The translations under genes and the position numbers were made by a program. This document shows, one piece after another, positions 42,897 through 52,001 of a stretch of DNA of 64,000 bases. A model generated the notes under the pieces. It was not told where the DNA came from. It saw only the letters and a list, made by a program, of their open reading frames with translations, and made no database searches. This stretch comes from Paenibacillus humicus NBRC 102415 (lineage in GTDB: Bacteria; Bacillota; Bacilli; Paenibacillales; Paenibacillaceae): assembly GCF_004000905.1 (NCBI RefSeq), contig NZ_BIMD01000015.1:36583-100582 (forward strand). Direction: 5' to 3'. Each line of letters starts with the position of its first letter. Position 1 is the stretch's first letter.

Positions 42897-43137
42897 CTTT
42901 GCAGTCCTCCTAAGGGTTTTCTGCCGGAACCGCGGAAGAAGAAAAAACCGCATCGCGGATGCGGGCCAGCGAATGTACCCTCTTTAACGGCACTATGGAG
43001 GAAATGTTTCTGTCGAAGGCGGTCTCATCCAAAACAAGTCACGTTTCGAGCAAACTTCCGGTAATTCGCCGCGGGCTTGTTCCGGCAAAGCGTCATGGGC
43101 AAGCTGGTTAGAATCGGTCAAGCAGGGGAAGAAAACG
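42897..43137. other. Intergenic stretch before the surface protein gene
   Basis: It must carry the promoter of the surface protein gene, but no clear -35/-10 pair was found. No ORF with a binding site is seen. Confidence 0.4.
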
Positions 43138-43176
43138 AAAAAAAGCCCCGATGCGAGACGGAAGTCTCGATCGGGA
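43138..43176 (-). terminator. Terminator of dnaB-dnaI
   Basis: On the minus strand CCCGAT-GAGAC/GTCTC-ATCGGG forms an interrupted stem, followed by seven T. Confidence 0.88.
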
Positions 43177-43194
43177 CGTTATGGCTTGAGATGT

Positions 43195-44175
43195 TCAGGT
43201 TTCCGCTCCCGGATTAGCTCCCCGGGATCCGCGCTTGTTGCTTCCCTTGACCATGATGACCTCCACGAACGGGCGGATCCTGTCCATGATCCGGCGGCCC
43301 TTGTGGTATTCCTCCCCGTCCTTGCTCGTGAAGCTGAAATGCTGCTCCAAATCGTCGAGAGCGTGGTTCGAGGTATAGAAGGTCGGCTTGCGCTCCATCC
43401 GGTAGTTCAGAATCGAGCCCATGACATGATCCCGAACCCACGGGCTCAGGTTCTCGGCGCCGATGTCGTCGAAGATCAGAATATCGGCTTCCTTCATCAG
43501 ATCGATCGTCTCCTTGAGACGGCCCGGCTCGCCGAACATCGCCTTGAGATCCTCGACGAAATCCGGCATGTAGACAATGACGCCCGAGTAGCCGAGCTTC
43601 GCCAGCTCTCCCATCATATAGCCCATCAGGAACGTCTTGCCCGTTCCGAACTGGCCGGTCAAGTACAGTCCGTCCGTCTGTAGGCCCTGCTCTTTGGTCC
43701 GGTCGATATATTGAAGAATCTGCTTGACCGCCGGCAGGCGGGCCGAGTCCTTCCTCGCGATGTCTTCGAAGGAATACGCTTTGGCCAGCACCTTGTCGCT
43801 GACGTAGAAGCTGCGGATGCGGCTGCGGATCAGCTCCTCGTTGCGGCGGGCGATGAACTTGCGGCAGGCTGTCTTCCGGTCGATCAGGCGGGTTTCGCCG
43901 CTGGAGCCGTCCGCGGACAGCAGCGTATAATGGCCCTGGAAGTCGTTGGGGCATTCGTCCAGTCCCGGGCAGGCCGAGCAGTTGCGATGCTCCTTGACGT
44001 ATTGATAGACCAGATTGGAATTGCGCCGCACCACGCCTTCGTCAATATCGGGATGCTGCTCCCGCAGCTTGCGGACGCCCGGATCGTCCAGCAGCTCCTG
44101 CAGCTGCTTTTGGGCCCGGGCCCGAATCTGGGCTCCTCCCGGCATCGTCTTGAGCAAATCCTTCAGGGATTCCAT
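43195..44175 (-). CDS. dnaI: Primosomal helicase loader, DnaI
   Basis: This 326-residue AAA+ ATPase loads the replicative helicase in low-GC Gram-positive bacteria. The N-terminal part has a zinc-binding Cys set (CSACPGLDEC...CRKF). The ATPase part shows Walker A GQFGTGKTFL, Walker B ILIFDDIGAE and a sensor/arginine region (YTSNH). It lies 63 bp after dnaB and forms the standard dnaB-dnaI pair. Confidence 0.94.
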   Translation of the reverse strand: MESLKDLLKTMPGGAQIRARAQKQLQELLDDPGVRKLREQHPDIDEGVVRRNSNLVYQYVKEHRNCSACPGLDECPNDFQGHYTLLSADGSSGETRLIDRKTACRKFIARRNEELIRSRIRSFYVSDKVLAKAYSFEDIARKDSARLPAVKQILQYIDRTKEQGLQTDGLYLTGQFGTGKTFLMGYMMGELAKLGYSGVIVYMPDFVEDLKAMFGEPGRLKETIDLMKEADILIFDDIGAENLSPWVRDHVMGSILNYRMERKPTFYTSNHALDDLEQHFSFTSKDGEEYHKGRRIMDRIRPFVEVIMVKGSNKRGSRGANPGAET

Positions 44176-44238
44176 AGCTGCCTCCTCCTTTCTTTCTCAT
44201 GCTGGCCGTTTATCCAAAAAGCCCGATGGGCTCAAATT

Positions 44239-45756
44239 CTACTTGCCGTCCAGCTTGCGCGCAAGCTGCAAAATCTCTTCCAGCTCCTCCGGCGATACCT
44301 CCGGAGCGGCGGCGTCATCCCCCACGACCGGCAGCACCGGCTTGCGCGACGCTCCCGTCCGGCGGTAGCCGCCTCTGCCGCCGGCAGCCGGGGCGCTCCG
44401 CGGCTGGGAAGCAGCCTGCCCCCTGCCCGGTGCGCCGGCCTGCTGGGCTTCGCGGGAGCGCTCCACTTCAATCTGCTCCCTCACATAACCGACCGCCTTC
44501 TCGAATTCGTCCACCTGCTGCACGAGCATATTGGAGGCGACCGCTTCAATGAACGTTTTCGTGACGCGCGACGATCCCTTCATCCCGAAGACATAATGGA
44601 CGAGCACGTTGATGACCGGTCCCGGCAGCTTGTAGTGAAGGTCGATCCGCTCGAATTGCCGCTCGATCCAGTCCGGCACGGCGCCGGGGAAAAACCGGCG
44701 CAGGAAGCGGGTATGCGGCTCGTTGCGCATCAGCATGTTGTACTGCTGAATGTCGCATCGTCCGGACAGCTGCGACGGAACCGGCAAATAATGCTCCGCG
44801 AGCACGCCGTGCTCCGGCTGCTCGGCTTCCGTCTCCTCCTGCATCCGAGAAGTCTGGCGCGCCCGGTCGCTCTCGCGCTTGCGGTCCTGCCGGTACATCT
44901 GGGCGGCCTTGAGCTGCAAGTCGTCGAGCTGCAGCTCCCCGCGTCCGTCGAATACATCCTCTTCGTCCAGCAGCCTGCTGAGGTCGGCAGCCCCGAGACC
45001 GTATTTGTATGCGACGTAATTCAGTTGGGCCATCCGGTCCTGATCCCCCCGCAGCCTCTCCACGTAAGGGCGGTTCGCCGATCCCCGCGGAAAGCGGTAG
45101 ATAAGGTCGCCATACTGGATTCCGGCACTCGGCTGCTCCGGCTGGACCGGAGCCTTGCGGACCGGCGACGTTTCCTCGAGAGCCTGCTCCAGCTCCAGAT
45201 CGACGGCGGCGTTCAGACGAAACAGCTCGTAGAACGGCATCGAAATGTTCTCCTTGACCAGCTCATGCTGGGCGAGCTCGTCCGGCTCCCGCTGGAACAG
45301 CGACTCCTGGAGGCTTACGACGCCGTACTTGCCGACCTTGTCCCGCAGCAGCATGCTCAGATGCTGGTTCTGGAAAAACTCGGCCGGCGACAGCGGCGCT
45401 GTCAGCTCGTATTCGTACATGACGTCCTCCTGGCCCGGCAGGAACAGCCGGCAGGTCGTCAGCAAGCCGAGCGCCTCCAGAACGGAAGCGCATGCGGCCA
45501 GCTCCCGGCGGCCGGCATCGTTCATGTCGAGGCCTAGACCGAGGAACAGCTTGCGCTGGCTGTCGAGAGAGGAATACCCGCTGTAGCCCTCCGCGACCTG
45601 ATAATAAAGGAACTGATAGAGGGAAGCGGCTGCCGCTCCCGTCATCGGCTGGTAGATAAGCGTCAGCATCCGCTGGTCGAGCGGACTTAGCGAGAAGCTC
45701 CGGTACACACAGAACCGGTGATGTTCGGTGAATTGCAGCCGGCTGTCTATGCGCAT
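44239..45756 (-). CDS. dnaB: Replication initiation and membrane attachment protein, DnaB (Gram-positive type)
   Basis: This 505-residue protein is the DnaB/DnaD-like co-loader, not the helicase. It shows the N-terminal winged-helix region (YRSFSLSPLDQRMLTLIYQP), a middle DnaD_2 domain with VHYVFGMKG and ASNMLVQQVDEFEK, and a charged C-terminal tail. It acts with DnaD, DnaI and DnaA at the origin. The ATG at 45756 is preferred: GGGGTGG lies 8 bases upstream, whereas a GTG four codons earlier is too close to its site. Confidence 0.92.
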   Translation of the reverse strand: MRIDSRLQFTEHHRFCVYRSFSLSPLDQRMLTLIYQPMTGAAAASLYQFLYYQVAEGYSGYSSLDSQRKLFLGLGLDMNDAGRRELAACASVLEALGLLTTCRLFLPGQEDVMYEYELTAPLSPAEFFQNQHLSMLLRDKVGKYGVVSLQESLFQREPDELAQHELVKENISMPFYELFRLNAAVDLELEQALEETSPVRKAPVQPEQPSAGIQYGDLIYRFPRGSANRPYVERLRGDQDRMAQLNYVAYKYGLGAADLSRLLDEEDVFDGRGELQLDDLQLKAAQMYRQDRKRESDRARQTSRMQEETEAEQPEHGVLAEHYLPVPSQLSGRCDIQQYNMLMRNEPHTRFLRRFFPGAVPDWIERQFERIDLHYKLPGPVINVLVHYVFGMKGSSRVTKTFIEAVASNMLVQQVDEFEKAVGYVREQIEVERSREAQQAGAPGRGQAASQPRSAPAAGGRGGYRRTGASRKPVLPVVGDDAAAPEVSPEELEEILQLARKLDGK

Positions 45757-46021
45757 CGTTTCTTCCACCCCTTCTTTCTTCGTCCTACTAGTGTATCATA
45801 GAATCGAGCCTATCCGACACCATTCGGGAAGCCGGTCCAGCCTTCTTGCCCGACCATTTTATGGCGCCGCCCTCATCGGCCGGCCCCATGCGGAGCCGAG
45901 CCGGGATCTCCTTGGGCGGGAGAGAAAAAAAAGACATGGCAGCGCCCGCAGCCTATGGAACGAGCAGGCCGCGAAAGCGCCGCATGTCGGCCGCTTTCCT
46001 TTTTGAAACTCCGGCAAAAGC

Positions 46022-46309
46022 CTAGAACATCTTGAAGCCGCCGATGCGGAGCTTGCGGATGGCATACCCGCTTACATAGGCTCCGACAAGGGCGCCGATG
46101 ACCGGCATCCAATCGATGAACGTGAACTCTCCTATATTATCGGCCACCGAGACGCTGTGGTCCCAGGTGGACCATATGTAGATCGGCACCAGTACGATCA
46201 GGAACAGATAAATCGGAAACCAGGTTGTCTTCATGAGCATGTTCAGGATGAATCCGATTCCAAACATCATCACAAAAAAGAGCACCGTCGCAATTATAAT
46301 TTGAAGCAT
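46022..46309 (-). CDS. yuiB: YuiB-family membrane protein
   Basis: This protein of about 95 residues (start MLQIIIATVLFFVMMFGIGFILN by homology; not quoted beyond MLQIIIATVLFFVMMFGIG) has three hydrophobic segments and the SWF/IWSTWD pattern of YuiB. The start is uncertain: ATG at 46309 matches homologues with GGAAGG 12 bases away, while a TTG at 46342 has AAGGA at 7 bases and would add 11 residues. In Bacillus, yuiB lies next to the NDH-2 gene yumB and yumC, and both occur close by here. Function unknown. Confidence 0.75.
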   Translation of the reverse strand: MLQIIIATVLFFVMMFGIGFILNMLMKTTWFPIYLFLIVLVPIYIWSTWDHSVSVADNIGEFTFIDWMPVIGALVGAYVSGYAIRKLRIGGFKMF

Positions 46310-46406
46310 GCCGCCTATCATCCTTCCGTTCTCGCATACCAAACGCGGTTCCTTCTAAGTTTATGCCAAGCCTGCCCGCAAGTCAATTTGCAGCTTCCCG
46401 CTCCGG

Positions 46407-46435
46407 TTGCTCTGCTTGAGGCGATTCGATACAAT
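46407..46435 (+). promoter_or_regulatory. Promoter of hemQ
   Basis: TTGCTC and TACAAT are separated by 17 bp, about 60 bp before the hemQ start. Confidence 0.6.
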
Positions 46436-46494
46436 GGGAGACATGGCAGGAGGGGTGCAGGCATGCCCTTCTTATGGAAGGAGAAACAACGGAA

Positions 46495-47241
46495 ATGAGT
46501 GACGCAGCACAAACGCTGGAGGGCTGGTACGTTCTCCATGATTTCCGCACGATCGACTGGCAGGCCTGGAAAGCGGCCGGCGCCGGAGACCGCGCTTCCG
46601 CGCTGGACTCCATCCAATCCATGCTGGCCGGGTGGACACGCGACGAGCAGGACCGCAAGGGCAGCACGGCGTTCTATTCCGTCGTCGGCCAGAAAGCCGA
46701 CTTCGTCATCATGCATCTTCGCGAGACGCTTGAGGAGCTCAGCGAACTGGAGACGAGCTTCAACAAGAGTCCGCTCGGCGACTATACGAAGCCCGCTTAC
46801 TCCTATGTCAGCATCGTGGAGCTCAGCAACTACATGAGCAAGCCGGGCGAGGATCCGATGCAGAACCCGGACATCGTGGCCCGCCTCAAGCCGACGCTTC
46901 CGAAAGCCCGCCACATCTGCTTCTATCCGATGAACAAGCGCCGCGACGGCGGCGACAACTGGTATATGCTCGGCATGGACGAGCGGCGCGCGATGATGCG
47001 CAGCCACGGCATGATCGGCCGCCAGTACGCCGGCAAGGTCAAGCAGATCATCAGCGGCTCCGTCGGCTTCGACAACTGGGAATGGGGCGTGACGCTGTTC
47101 GCGGAGGACGCCCTCCAGTTCAAGAAGCTCGTCTACGAGATGCGGTTCGACGAGGTGAGCGCTCGCTACGGCGACTTCGGCGAGTTTTTCATCGGCAATC
47201 TGCTCGACGGCGCCAAGCTGGAGCAGCTGCTGTCCGTTTGA
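46495..47241 (+). CDS. hemQ: Coproheme decarboxylase, HemQ (ChdC)
   Basis: HemQ carries out the last step of the coproporphyrin-dependent heme pathway of Gram-positive bacteria, decarboxylating Fe-coproporphyrin III to heme b with H2O2. The 248-residue protein has the chlorite-dismutase-like fold. Tyr144 and Lys148 in [11 protein letters not shown] and the axial His171 in [11 protein letters not shown] match the catalytic Tyr145, Lys149 and His172 of the Staphylococcus and Geobacillus enzymes with a shift of one. The start at 46495 follows AAGGAG at 11 bases; an earlier ATG is unsupported. It is convergent with the ndh operon. Confidence 0.95.
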   Translation: MSDAAQTLEGWYVLHDFRTIDWQAWKAAGAGDRASALDSIQSMLAGWTRDEQDRKGSTAFYSVVGQKADFVIMHLRETLEELSELETSFNKSPLGDYTKPAYSYVSIVELSNYMSKPGEDPMQNPDIVARLKPTLPKARHICFYPMNKRRDGGDNWYMLGMDERRAMMRSHGMIGRQYAGKVKQIISGSVGFDNWEWGVTLFAEDALQFKKLVYEMRFDEVSARYGDFGEFFIGNLLDGAKLEQLLSV

Positions 47242-47304
47242 TGCCCTGACCGGGATATCCCGGTCGAGGCAGGCTCTGCGCAGCAGGCGCATGGCAGCAG
47301 AAGT

Positions 47305-47350
47305 AAAGCCGCAGGCGGAAGGGTTTTCCCCTTTCAGCCTGCGGCTTTTT
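47305..47350. terminator. Bidirectional terminator between hemQ and the ndh operon
   Basis: AAAGCCGCAGGC and GCCTGCGGCTTT pair around an inner hairpin with T on the plus strand and A on the other side. Confidence 0.88.
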
Positions 47351-47354
47351 CGCT

Positions 47355-47627
47355 TCAATCCTCGTCTTCGTCATCCTCGAGACCGGCCTCGGCGGCCAGC
47401 CTCTTGGCATTCAGATATTCCTCGGTGTCCCGGTCGCGCTGCCGGCCCTTCTCCTTGAGCCGCTCGATGCCCGGCTCGATGAGCCTGTCCACTTCCTTCT
47501 GGACGGTATAGGCCAAGTCGTGGCGGTTCTGGGACTCCAGATAGGAGCCCACTTCCATCAGCGCGTTGTACCGGTCAAGCTCGTCTCTCGTCAGCAGGCC
47601 GCGCACCTGCACGCTGCAGTGGCGCAT
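47355..47627 (-). CDS. Small acidic protein coupled to ndh (90 residues)
   Basis: This hydrophilic helical protein begins MRHCSVQVRGLLTRDELDRY and ends with the very acidic tail GLEDDEDED. Its start overlaps the ndh stop by one base (TAATG), which means re-initiation by the same ribosome. I do not recognise a family. The tight coupling suggests a partner or regulator of the NADH dehydrogenase, but this is inference. Coding by one-base overlap, codon use like the neighbours and a terminator just after it make it a credible gene. Confidence 0.8.
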   Translation of the reverse strand: MRHCSVQVRGLLTRDELDRYNALMEVGSYLESQNRHDLAYTVQKEVDRLIEPGIERLKEKGRQRDRDTEEYLNAKRLAAEAGLEDDEDED

Positions 47628-48820
47628 TAGAAGAACTTCCCTTTGCGCAGGACGAGCGGGATTCCCCCGATGATGAACAGGTAGCGCAGGTCGATCATCT
47701 TCTTCAGCCAGGCGGCCTTGCGGCCCTGGTATTTCTTGCCGAAGGCGACGCCGATGCCCTCGCCTTTGCCGAGCGAGGCGACCGTGCCCTTGTTGCTGAA
47801 GGCGAATGTCTTCAGCGGCTGGCTGCGGATCGCCGCGACCAGGTTGTGGGCGCAGGTGACGCCCTGCTGCATGGCGATCTGGGCGGTCGGCGGATACGGA
47901 CGGCCCTCTTCGTTGAACATCAGGGAATTGTCCCCGATGATGTAGATGTTCTCCTGGTTCGGAGCCCGCAGGTAGTCGTCGACCTTGACGCGGCCGCGCA
48001 TCGTCTCGAAGCCGGCCTCGTCGATCAGCCGGTTGCCGCGGATGCCCCCGGTCCAGATGACGGTCTTGGAGCGGATCTCCTCGCCGTCGCCGACGATGAC
48101 GCCGTCGGGCGAGCATTCCTTGATCGCGGTCCCGATGCGGAAGATGACGCCTTTCTTGGCCAGCACGTCCATGCCGTACTTCACCAGCTCCGGATCGAAG
48201 CCCGGCAGCGCGGACGGCGCCGCCTCGATGTTGTAGAGCTTCACGAGCGAGCGGTCCACGTCGAACGCGCGGCATAGCTGCGGGATGCGGTCGGCCAGCT
48301 CGCCGACGAACTCGATGCCGGTGAAGCCCGCTCCCCCGACGACGAACGTCAGGTAATCGGTGCGATGCGGCTCCCGCTTGTACCTCGCGAACTGGTACTC
48401 GATATGCTCGCGGATGAGGCGGACCGAGTTGATGCTGCGGATGTTCATCGCATGCTCGGCGAGGCCCGGGATGCCGAACGTTTCCGGCTCTCCGCCGAGG
48501 CCGATGACCAGATAGTCGTAGGACAGCGTTCCGTCCTCCAGAATGACCTTCTTGTCCTGCGTCCGGATCTGCACGACCGTGGACTTCACGAAGTCGATCT
48601 TGAATTCATCGATCAGCTTGGAAATATTGACGCGGGCATTCTCGGGATTGTCCGTTCCCGCTGCCGGCATATGCAAATGGGTCGTAATATAATGGTAGTC
48701 GTGCTTGTTGACAAGCGTGACGTCCGCTTCGTTGTAGTTCAGCTGCTTCTGGAGCTTCAGCGCGGTCAGAATGCCTCCGTAGCCTGCTCCCAGTATGACG
48801 ATCTTCGGTATATTGCTCAT
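47627..48820 (-). CDS. ndh: Type II NADH dehydrogenase (NDH-2)
   Basis: This 397-residue peripheral membrane flavoenzyme passes electrons from NADH to menaquinone without proton pumping. The FAD-binding motif IVILGAGYGGILTALKLQ is at the N-terminus, the NADH-binding motif VVGGAGFTGIEFVGEL in the middle, and AQIAMQQG and IYIIGDNS near the quinone side. The C-terminal part has a hydrophobic amphipathic stretch for membrane attachment (LRYLFIIGGIPLVL). GGAAGGGAACG precedes the start. It resembles Bacillus YumB/Ndh and is divergent from the YumC-type reductase. Confidence 0.93.
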   Translation of the reverse strand: MSNIPKIVILGAGYGGILTALKLQKQLNYNEADVTLVNKHDYHYITTHLHMPAAGTDNPENARVNISKLIDEFKIDFVKSTVVQIRTQDKKVILEDGTLSYDYLVIGLGGEPETFGIPGLAEHAMNIRSINSVRLIREHIEYQFARYKREPHRTDYLTFVVGGAGFTGIEFVGELADRIPQLCRAFDVDRSLVKLYNIEAAPSALPGFDPELVKYGMDVLAKKGVIFRIGTAIKECSPDGVIVGDGEEIRSKTVIWTGGIRGNRLIDEAGFETMRGRVKVDDYLRAPNQENIYIIGDNSLMFNEEGRPYPPTAQIAMQQGVTCAHNLVAAIRSQPLKTFAFSNKGTVASLGKGEGIGVAFGKKYQGRKAAWLKKMIDLRYLFIIGGIPLVLRKGKFF

Positions 48821-49023
48821 ATGGCGTTCCCTTCCAATCCATCTCTTGACATCCTGCTATCTAATGATCCAAATATACTCCTGCCATGATATCAAAATAA
48901 GGATTGGCACATCAAGGTCATTTCCTACGAAAATAATTAGAAGAACGTACAATTGCGCCGTTTCCCTTGGACGCCCGGGCAGGCGTATAATGATCCTGTA
49001 GCCCATGTTCTGGAGGTGCGGAA

Positions 49024-50025
49024 ATGACAGGATTGGAATCCAATGCGGAACCGGTCGACATCGCCATTATCGGCGGCGGGCCGGCAGGCATGTTCGCCGC
49101 CTTTTACGGCGGCATGCGCCAGGCATCCGTCAAGATCATTGAAAGCATGCCGCAGTTGGGCGGCCAGCTCGCCGCCCTGTATCCCGAGAAGCACATCTAC
49201 GATGTCGCCGGCTTTCCCAAGGTTACCGCCCAGGAGCTCGTCGATTCGCTGCGGCGGCAGCTGGATCATTTCGCGCCGGAAGTGTGCCTGGAGGAGAAGG
49301 TAACCTCTCTCGTCAAGCACGGGGAGCGGCTGTTCGAGATTCGTACCGACAAAGCTGTCCACTGGGCCCGCGCCGTCATCGTCACGGCAGGCGTCGGCGC
49401 CTTCGAGCCCCGCCGGCTCGAGCTGCCGGAGGCGGCGCTGTACGAGAAGAAGAACCTGCATTACTTCGTCAGCGATCTGCATCAGTTCAAGGGCCAAAAG
49501 GTGCTGATCAGCGGCGGCGGCGATTCCGCCGTCGACTGGGCGCTCATGCTCGAGCCGATCGCCGAAAGCGTCACCCTGATCCATAGAAGGGATAAATTCC
49601 GCGCTCATGAGCACAGCGTAGCCAAGCTGCAGGAATCCACCGTCCGGGTGCTTGTCCCGACCGAGATCGCCAAGCTGGAGGGCGAGGTCTACATTGAGCG
49701 GGTCACTCTGCGCCATGTGAAGACCGGCGAGGAGACCGTGCTGGATACGGATACGGTCATCGTCAACTTCGGCTTCGTATCGTCTCTCGGCCCGATCGCC
49801 GAGTGGGGCCTCGATATCGAGGGAGGCAGCATCGTCGTCGACACCCGGATGGAGACGAGCGTGCCCGGTATCTTCGCTGCCGGCGACATCACGACTTATC
49901 CGGGCAAGCTGAAGCTGATCGCGGTCGGTTTCGGCGAAGCGCCGACGGCCGTCAACAACGCCAAAGTCTATATCGATCCTTCCGCCAAGCTCTCGCCTGG
50001 ACATAGCAGCAATCTCAAGCTGTAG
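49024..50025 (+). CDS. yumC: Ferredoxin/flavodoxin-NADP+ reductase, YumC type
   Basis: This 333-residue thioredoxin-reductase-like flavoenzyme lacks the CxxC active site of true thioredoxin reductases (the corresponding region reads [14 protein letters not shown]). It shows the FAD motif [18 protein letters not shown] and the NADPH motif [15 protein letters not shown], and GIFAAGDI before the C-terminus. This pattern fits type-2 FNRs such as Bacillus YumC. It lies beside the NDH-2 gene as in Bacillus. The start follows TGGAGGTGCGG. Confidence 0.92.
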   Translation: MTGLESNAEPVDIAIIGGGPAGMFAAFYGGMRQASVKIIESMPQLGGQLAALYPEKHIYDVAGFPKVTAQELVDSLRRQLDHFAPEVCLEEKVTSLVKHGERLFEIRTDKAVHWARAVIVTAGVGAFEPRRLELPEAALYEKKNLHYFVSDLHQFKGQKVLISGGGDSAVDWALMLEPIAESVTLIHRRDKFRAHEHSVAKLQESTVRVLVPTEIAKLEGEVYIERVTLRHVKTGEETVLDTDTVIVNFGFVSSLGPIAEWGLDIEGGSIVVDTRMETSVPGIFAAGDITTYPGKLKLIAVGFGEAPTAVNNAKVYIDPSAKLSPGHSSNLKL

Positions 50026-50153
50026 GCCATAACGGAAGAAGATCCTCGAATCAGACCCGTTAGAACCGAAAAAATAAGGGTATCCTACCTCGACATGCGC
50101 CATGCTTCCGATTGAGCGGCAGCAAACGATGTCTTGGGAGGGTACCCTATTTT

Positions 50154-50381
50154 ATGTGTCCCGTATGCAATGGAATCCGGCTTCTCTATGCGGCATGCCC
50201 GCACTGCGCAGGACCGGCCGAAGACTGCGGTCCCGCGGCGGATTATGCAGGCCCGTATTCGCCGTACTCGCCAGTACAGACCGACGATCTGTCCGGCGGA
50301 TTGGAACAGGCTTGTTATCATATGGTGTATTGTCCCGCCTGCTCCAGCAGCTGCGGAGTCAGCGTCCGCATTGAGCTGTGA
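50154..50381 (+). CDS. Small double zinc-ribbon-like protein (75 residues)
   Basis: The ATG has GGGAGGG 12 bases upstream. The product has four pairs or single cysteines in ribbon-like order: MCPVC, ACPHC, then DC, ACYHMVYCPACSSSC. This suggests one or two zinc-binding knuckles. The middle part is rich in Pro, Tyr and Ala. No family is recognised. It lies between yumC and sda and points toward sda. A longer form from an upstream ATG is less likely. Confidence 0.6.
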   Translation: MCPVCNGIRLLYAACPHCAGPAEDCGPAADYAGPYSPYSPVQTDDLSGGLEQACYHMVYCPACSSSCGVSVRIEL

Positions 50382-50441
50382 TCGTCCATCCCTGATTTCC
50401 ATCCGGATGGCCGTGGAACAACAAGCGCGGCCAAGAAGTCA

Positions 50442-50585
50442 TCAAGCGCCTAAAAGTATGGATTCGGGACTCAGTTGTCTGCGCTTCAGCTCACCCTTCA
50501 AAAGCTTGATGAAATCGTAATCCAGATTGAACTGGACCGCGCTGAAGTAAGTCTCGATCAGCAGCTCATCAGACAACAACTCCAT
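50442..50585 (-). CDS. sda: Sporulation checkpoint inhibitor, Sda
   Basis: This 47-residue helical-hairpin protein shows [21 protein letters not shown], of which the core [11 protein letters not shown] is diagnostic, then [15 protein letters not shown]. In Bacillus, Sda binds the histidine kinase KinA and blocks phosphotransfer, holding back sporulation while DNA replication or damage is in progress. The ATG follows AAAGGAGG at 8 bases. A cluster of DnaA-box-like sites lies upstream, as in Bacillus, where DnaA activates sda. Confidence 0.93.
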   Translation of the reverse strand: MELLSDELLIETYFSAVQFNLDYDFIKLLKGELKRRQLSPESILLGA

Positions 50586-50625
50586 ATTTCAGCCTCCTTT
50601 CGAATTGAATTTCTATTTCTTCCCA

Positions 50626-50655
50626 ATCTTAGCATGGGCTGTTTTCAAGGAACAA
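50626..50655 (-). promoter_or_regulatory. Probable sda promoter
   Basis: On the minus strand TTGTTC and TAAGAT are separated by 18 bp, about 40 bp before the ATG. Confidence 0.55.
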
Positions 50656-50663
50656 GCGTTCCG

Positions 50664-50762
50664 TTATCCACATGGAACGGTGTACAAGATGTGCACAAAT
50701 TGTGGGTATTTGGAAAATCTTGAGGAAACTCTTCATGCTTACTGTGGACAGAGTTATACACA
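50664..50762. promoter_or_regulatory. DnaA-box cluster upstream of sda
   Basis: One perfect DnaA box TTATCCACA (50664-50672) and one TTATNCACA match TTATACACA (50754-50762) flank three weaker sites: TGTGCACAA (50690), TGTGGGTAT (50701) and TGTGGACAG (50743). The perfect box lies in the loop of a small dyad GTTCC/GGAAC. By analogy with Bacillus this is the DnaA control region of sda. Confidence 0.78.
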
Positions 50763-50886
50763 ACCGGAGGGGAGGGAAATTCAATAAAAAAGTTTGATGA
50801 ATACTTTATTTCCGATAAAGATTTTGCAGGCTCCAGCAAGGTTGAGCGGGAGATGGGGAGGGTAATGATAATGCTCGGCTGCATGC

Positions 50887-51723
50887 CTATTTAGGACGGG
50901 TGTTGACCTCGAAAATCCATATCTTCCCGCTTTTGTCGAGGCCGTAATCAAAGCCGAGCTGGCCGATGCCGGGAAAGCGGGCTTCCAGCGCCGACGCTGA
51001 AATTCGGGTCAGGCTGCGCATTTCCTGCTTTTTGCTCCTCACCAGCTTCGAGGACAGCGAGCGGCTTATTCCTTGGGCCGCCGTCAGCTGGCTGCCGCCC
51101 CGGCACAGATTCGTGACGAACAATCCCGGCCTGGCGACGCGCCCGACCATCGAGCGGAATTCCCAGCGGCTTCCGTTTTTCACGTATTTGACCCGATAGT
51201 CGATCGGCCTTCCTCCAACTGTCGCCAGTTGGATGCCTTTCTGGATCATGTAGGCGCGCCCCTTCTGCAGCGGCTTCAGAGCCCTGTGGAGGGATGGGAC
51301 CGACGAGGCCGAGCGGGTCCTCGAGCTGTGCGTATAGCTGTATCCGCTTCCGCTGCGCTCGATCTTGATGACTCCGATTCCCCCGGTCCCGCGAACCGGC
51401 TTGATGACGACCATCCCGTGCTGCTCCAGCATGCTCTTCAGATTGGCTTCCGTGTAAGGCCGGGTCGGGGGAATATGGGGAGCGATGGACGGATGGGAGA
51501 GAAGCGCGGCGGTTTTGGCCATCTTGCTCGAGAGCATGCGTCCGCCGCCCTTCCCCGCATGAAGCGGCAGCGACAGCGCCTTCTGCACATAGGCCAGCTC
51601 ATCCTCGGCATTCGCCGTCTCGGGGACTGCCTCTCCTTGAACGGGAGCGTCCTGGGCAGCCGCAACGGCAGCCGCAGGCACTTCATCCGCCGGGAAGGCC
51701 GAATCTGCTGCGAATTCTTCCAT
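50887..51723 (-). CDS. YheC/YheD-family ATP-grasp protein (spore coat associated)
   Basis: This 278-residue protein has an ATP-grasp core: VVIKPVRGTGGIGVIKIER (phosphate-binding loop), YMIQKGIQL, DYRVKYVKNG and a metal-binding end FDYGLDKSGKIWIFEVNTRP. The family includes Bacillus YheC and YheD, which are spore-associated. The first ~45 residues are a low-complexity Ala-rich segment absent in most family members. The start follows AAAGGAG. The reaction is unknown. Confidence 0.82.
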   Translation of the reverse strand: MEEFAADSAFPADEVPAAAVAAAQDAPVQGEAVPETANAEDELAYVQKALSLPLHAGKGGGRMLSSKMAKTAALLSHPSIAPHIPPTRPYTEANLKSMLEQHGMVVIKPVRGTGGIGVIKIERSGSGYSYTHSSRTRSASSVPSLHRALKPLQKGRAYMIQKGIQLATVGGRPIDYRVKYVKNGSRWEFRSMVGRVARPGLFVTNLCRGGSQLTAAQGISRSLSSKLVRSKKQEMRSLTRISASALEARFPGIGQLGFDYGLDKSGKIWIFEVNTRPK

Positions 51724-52001
51724 TTGGATCGGTTCTCCTTTCCTCTTTCTCTTCTATTCTATGCTTTCAGGCGTTCGTTCTCTTGGATGATTGTCCGAGG
51801 CTTATGGCCTCTATTGCCCGCTGCAGCCTTCCAGGCAGACGCCGGGGAAGGATGAGAGCCTGAGACAGCCTCGACCTGGACTTAAGTCCGGGATCTGATT
51901 TCCCTCCGGCAGGAGGACAGCAGGCCGCAGCCTTGGTATAGTGGAAAAAAACGGCCATCAACCGCGTTCTGCAGGTGGCCTACAGCCGAAAGGGTGGAAT
52001 C

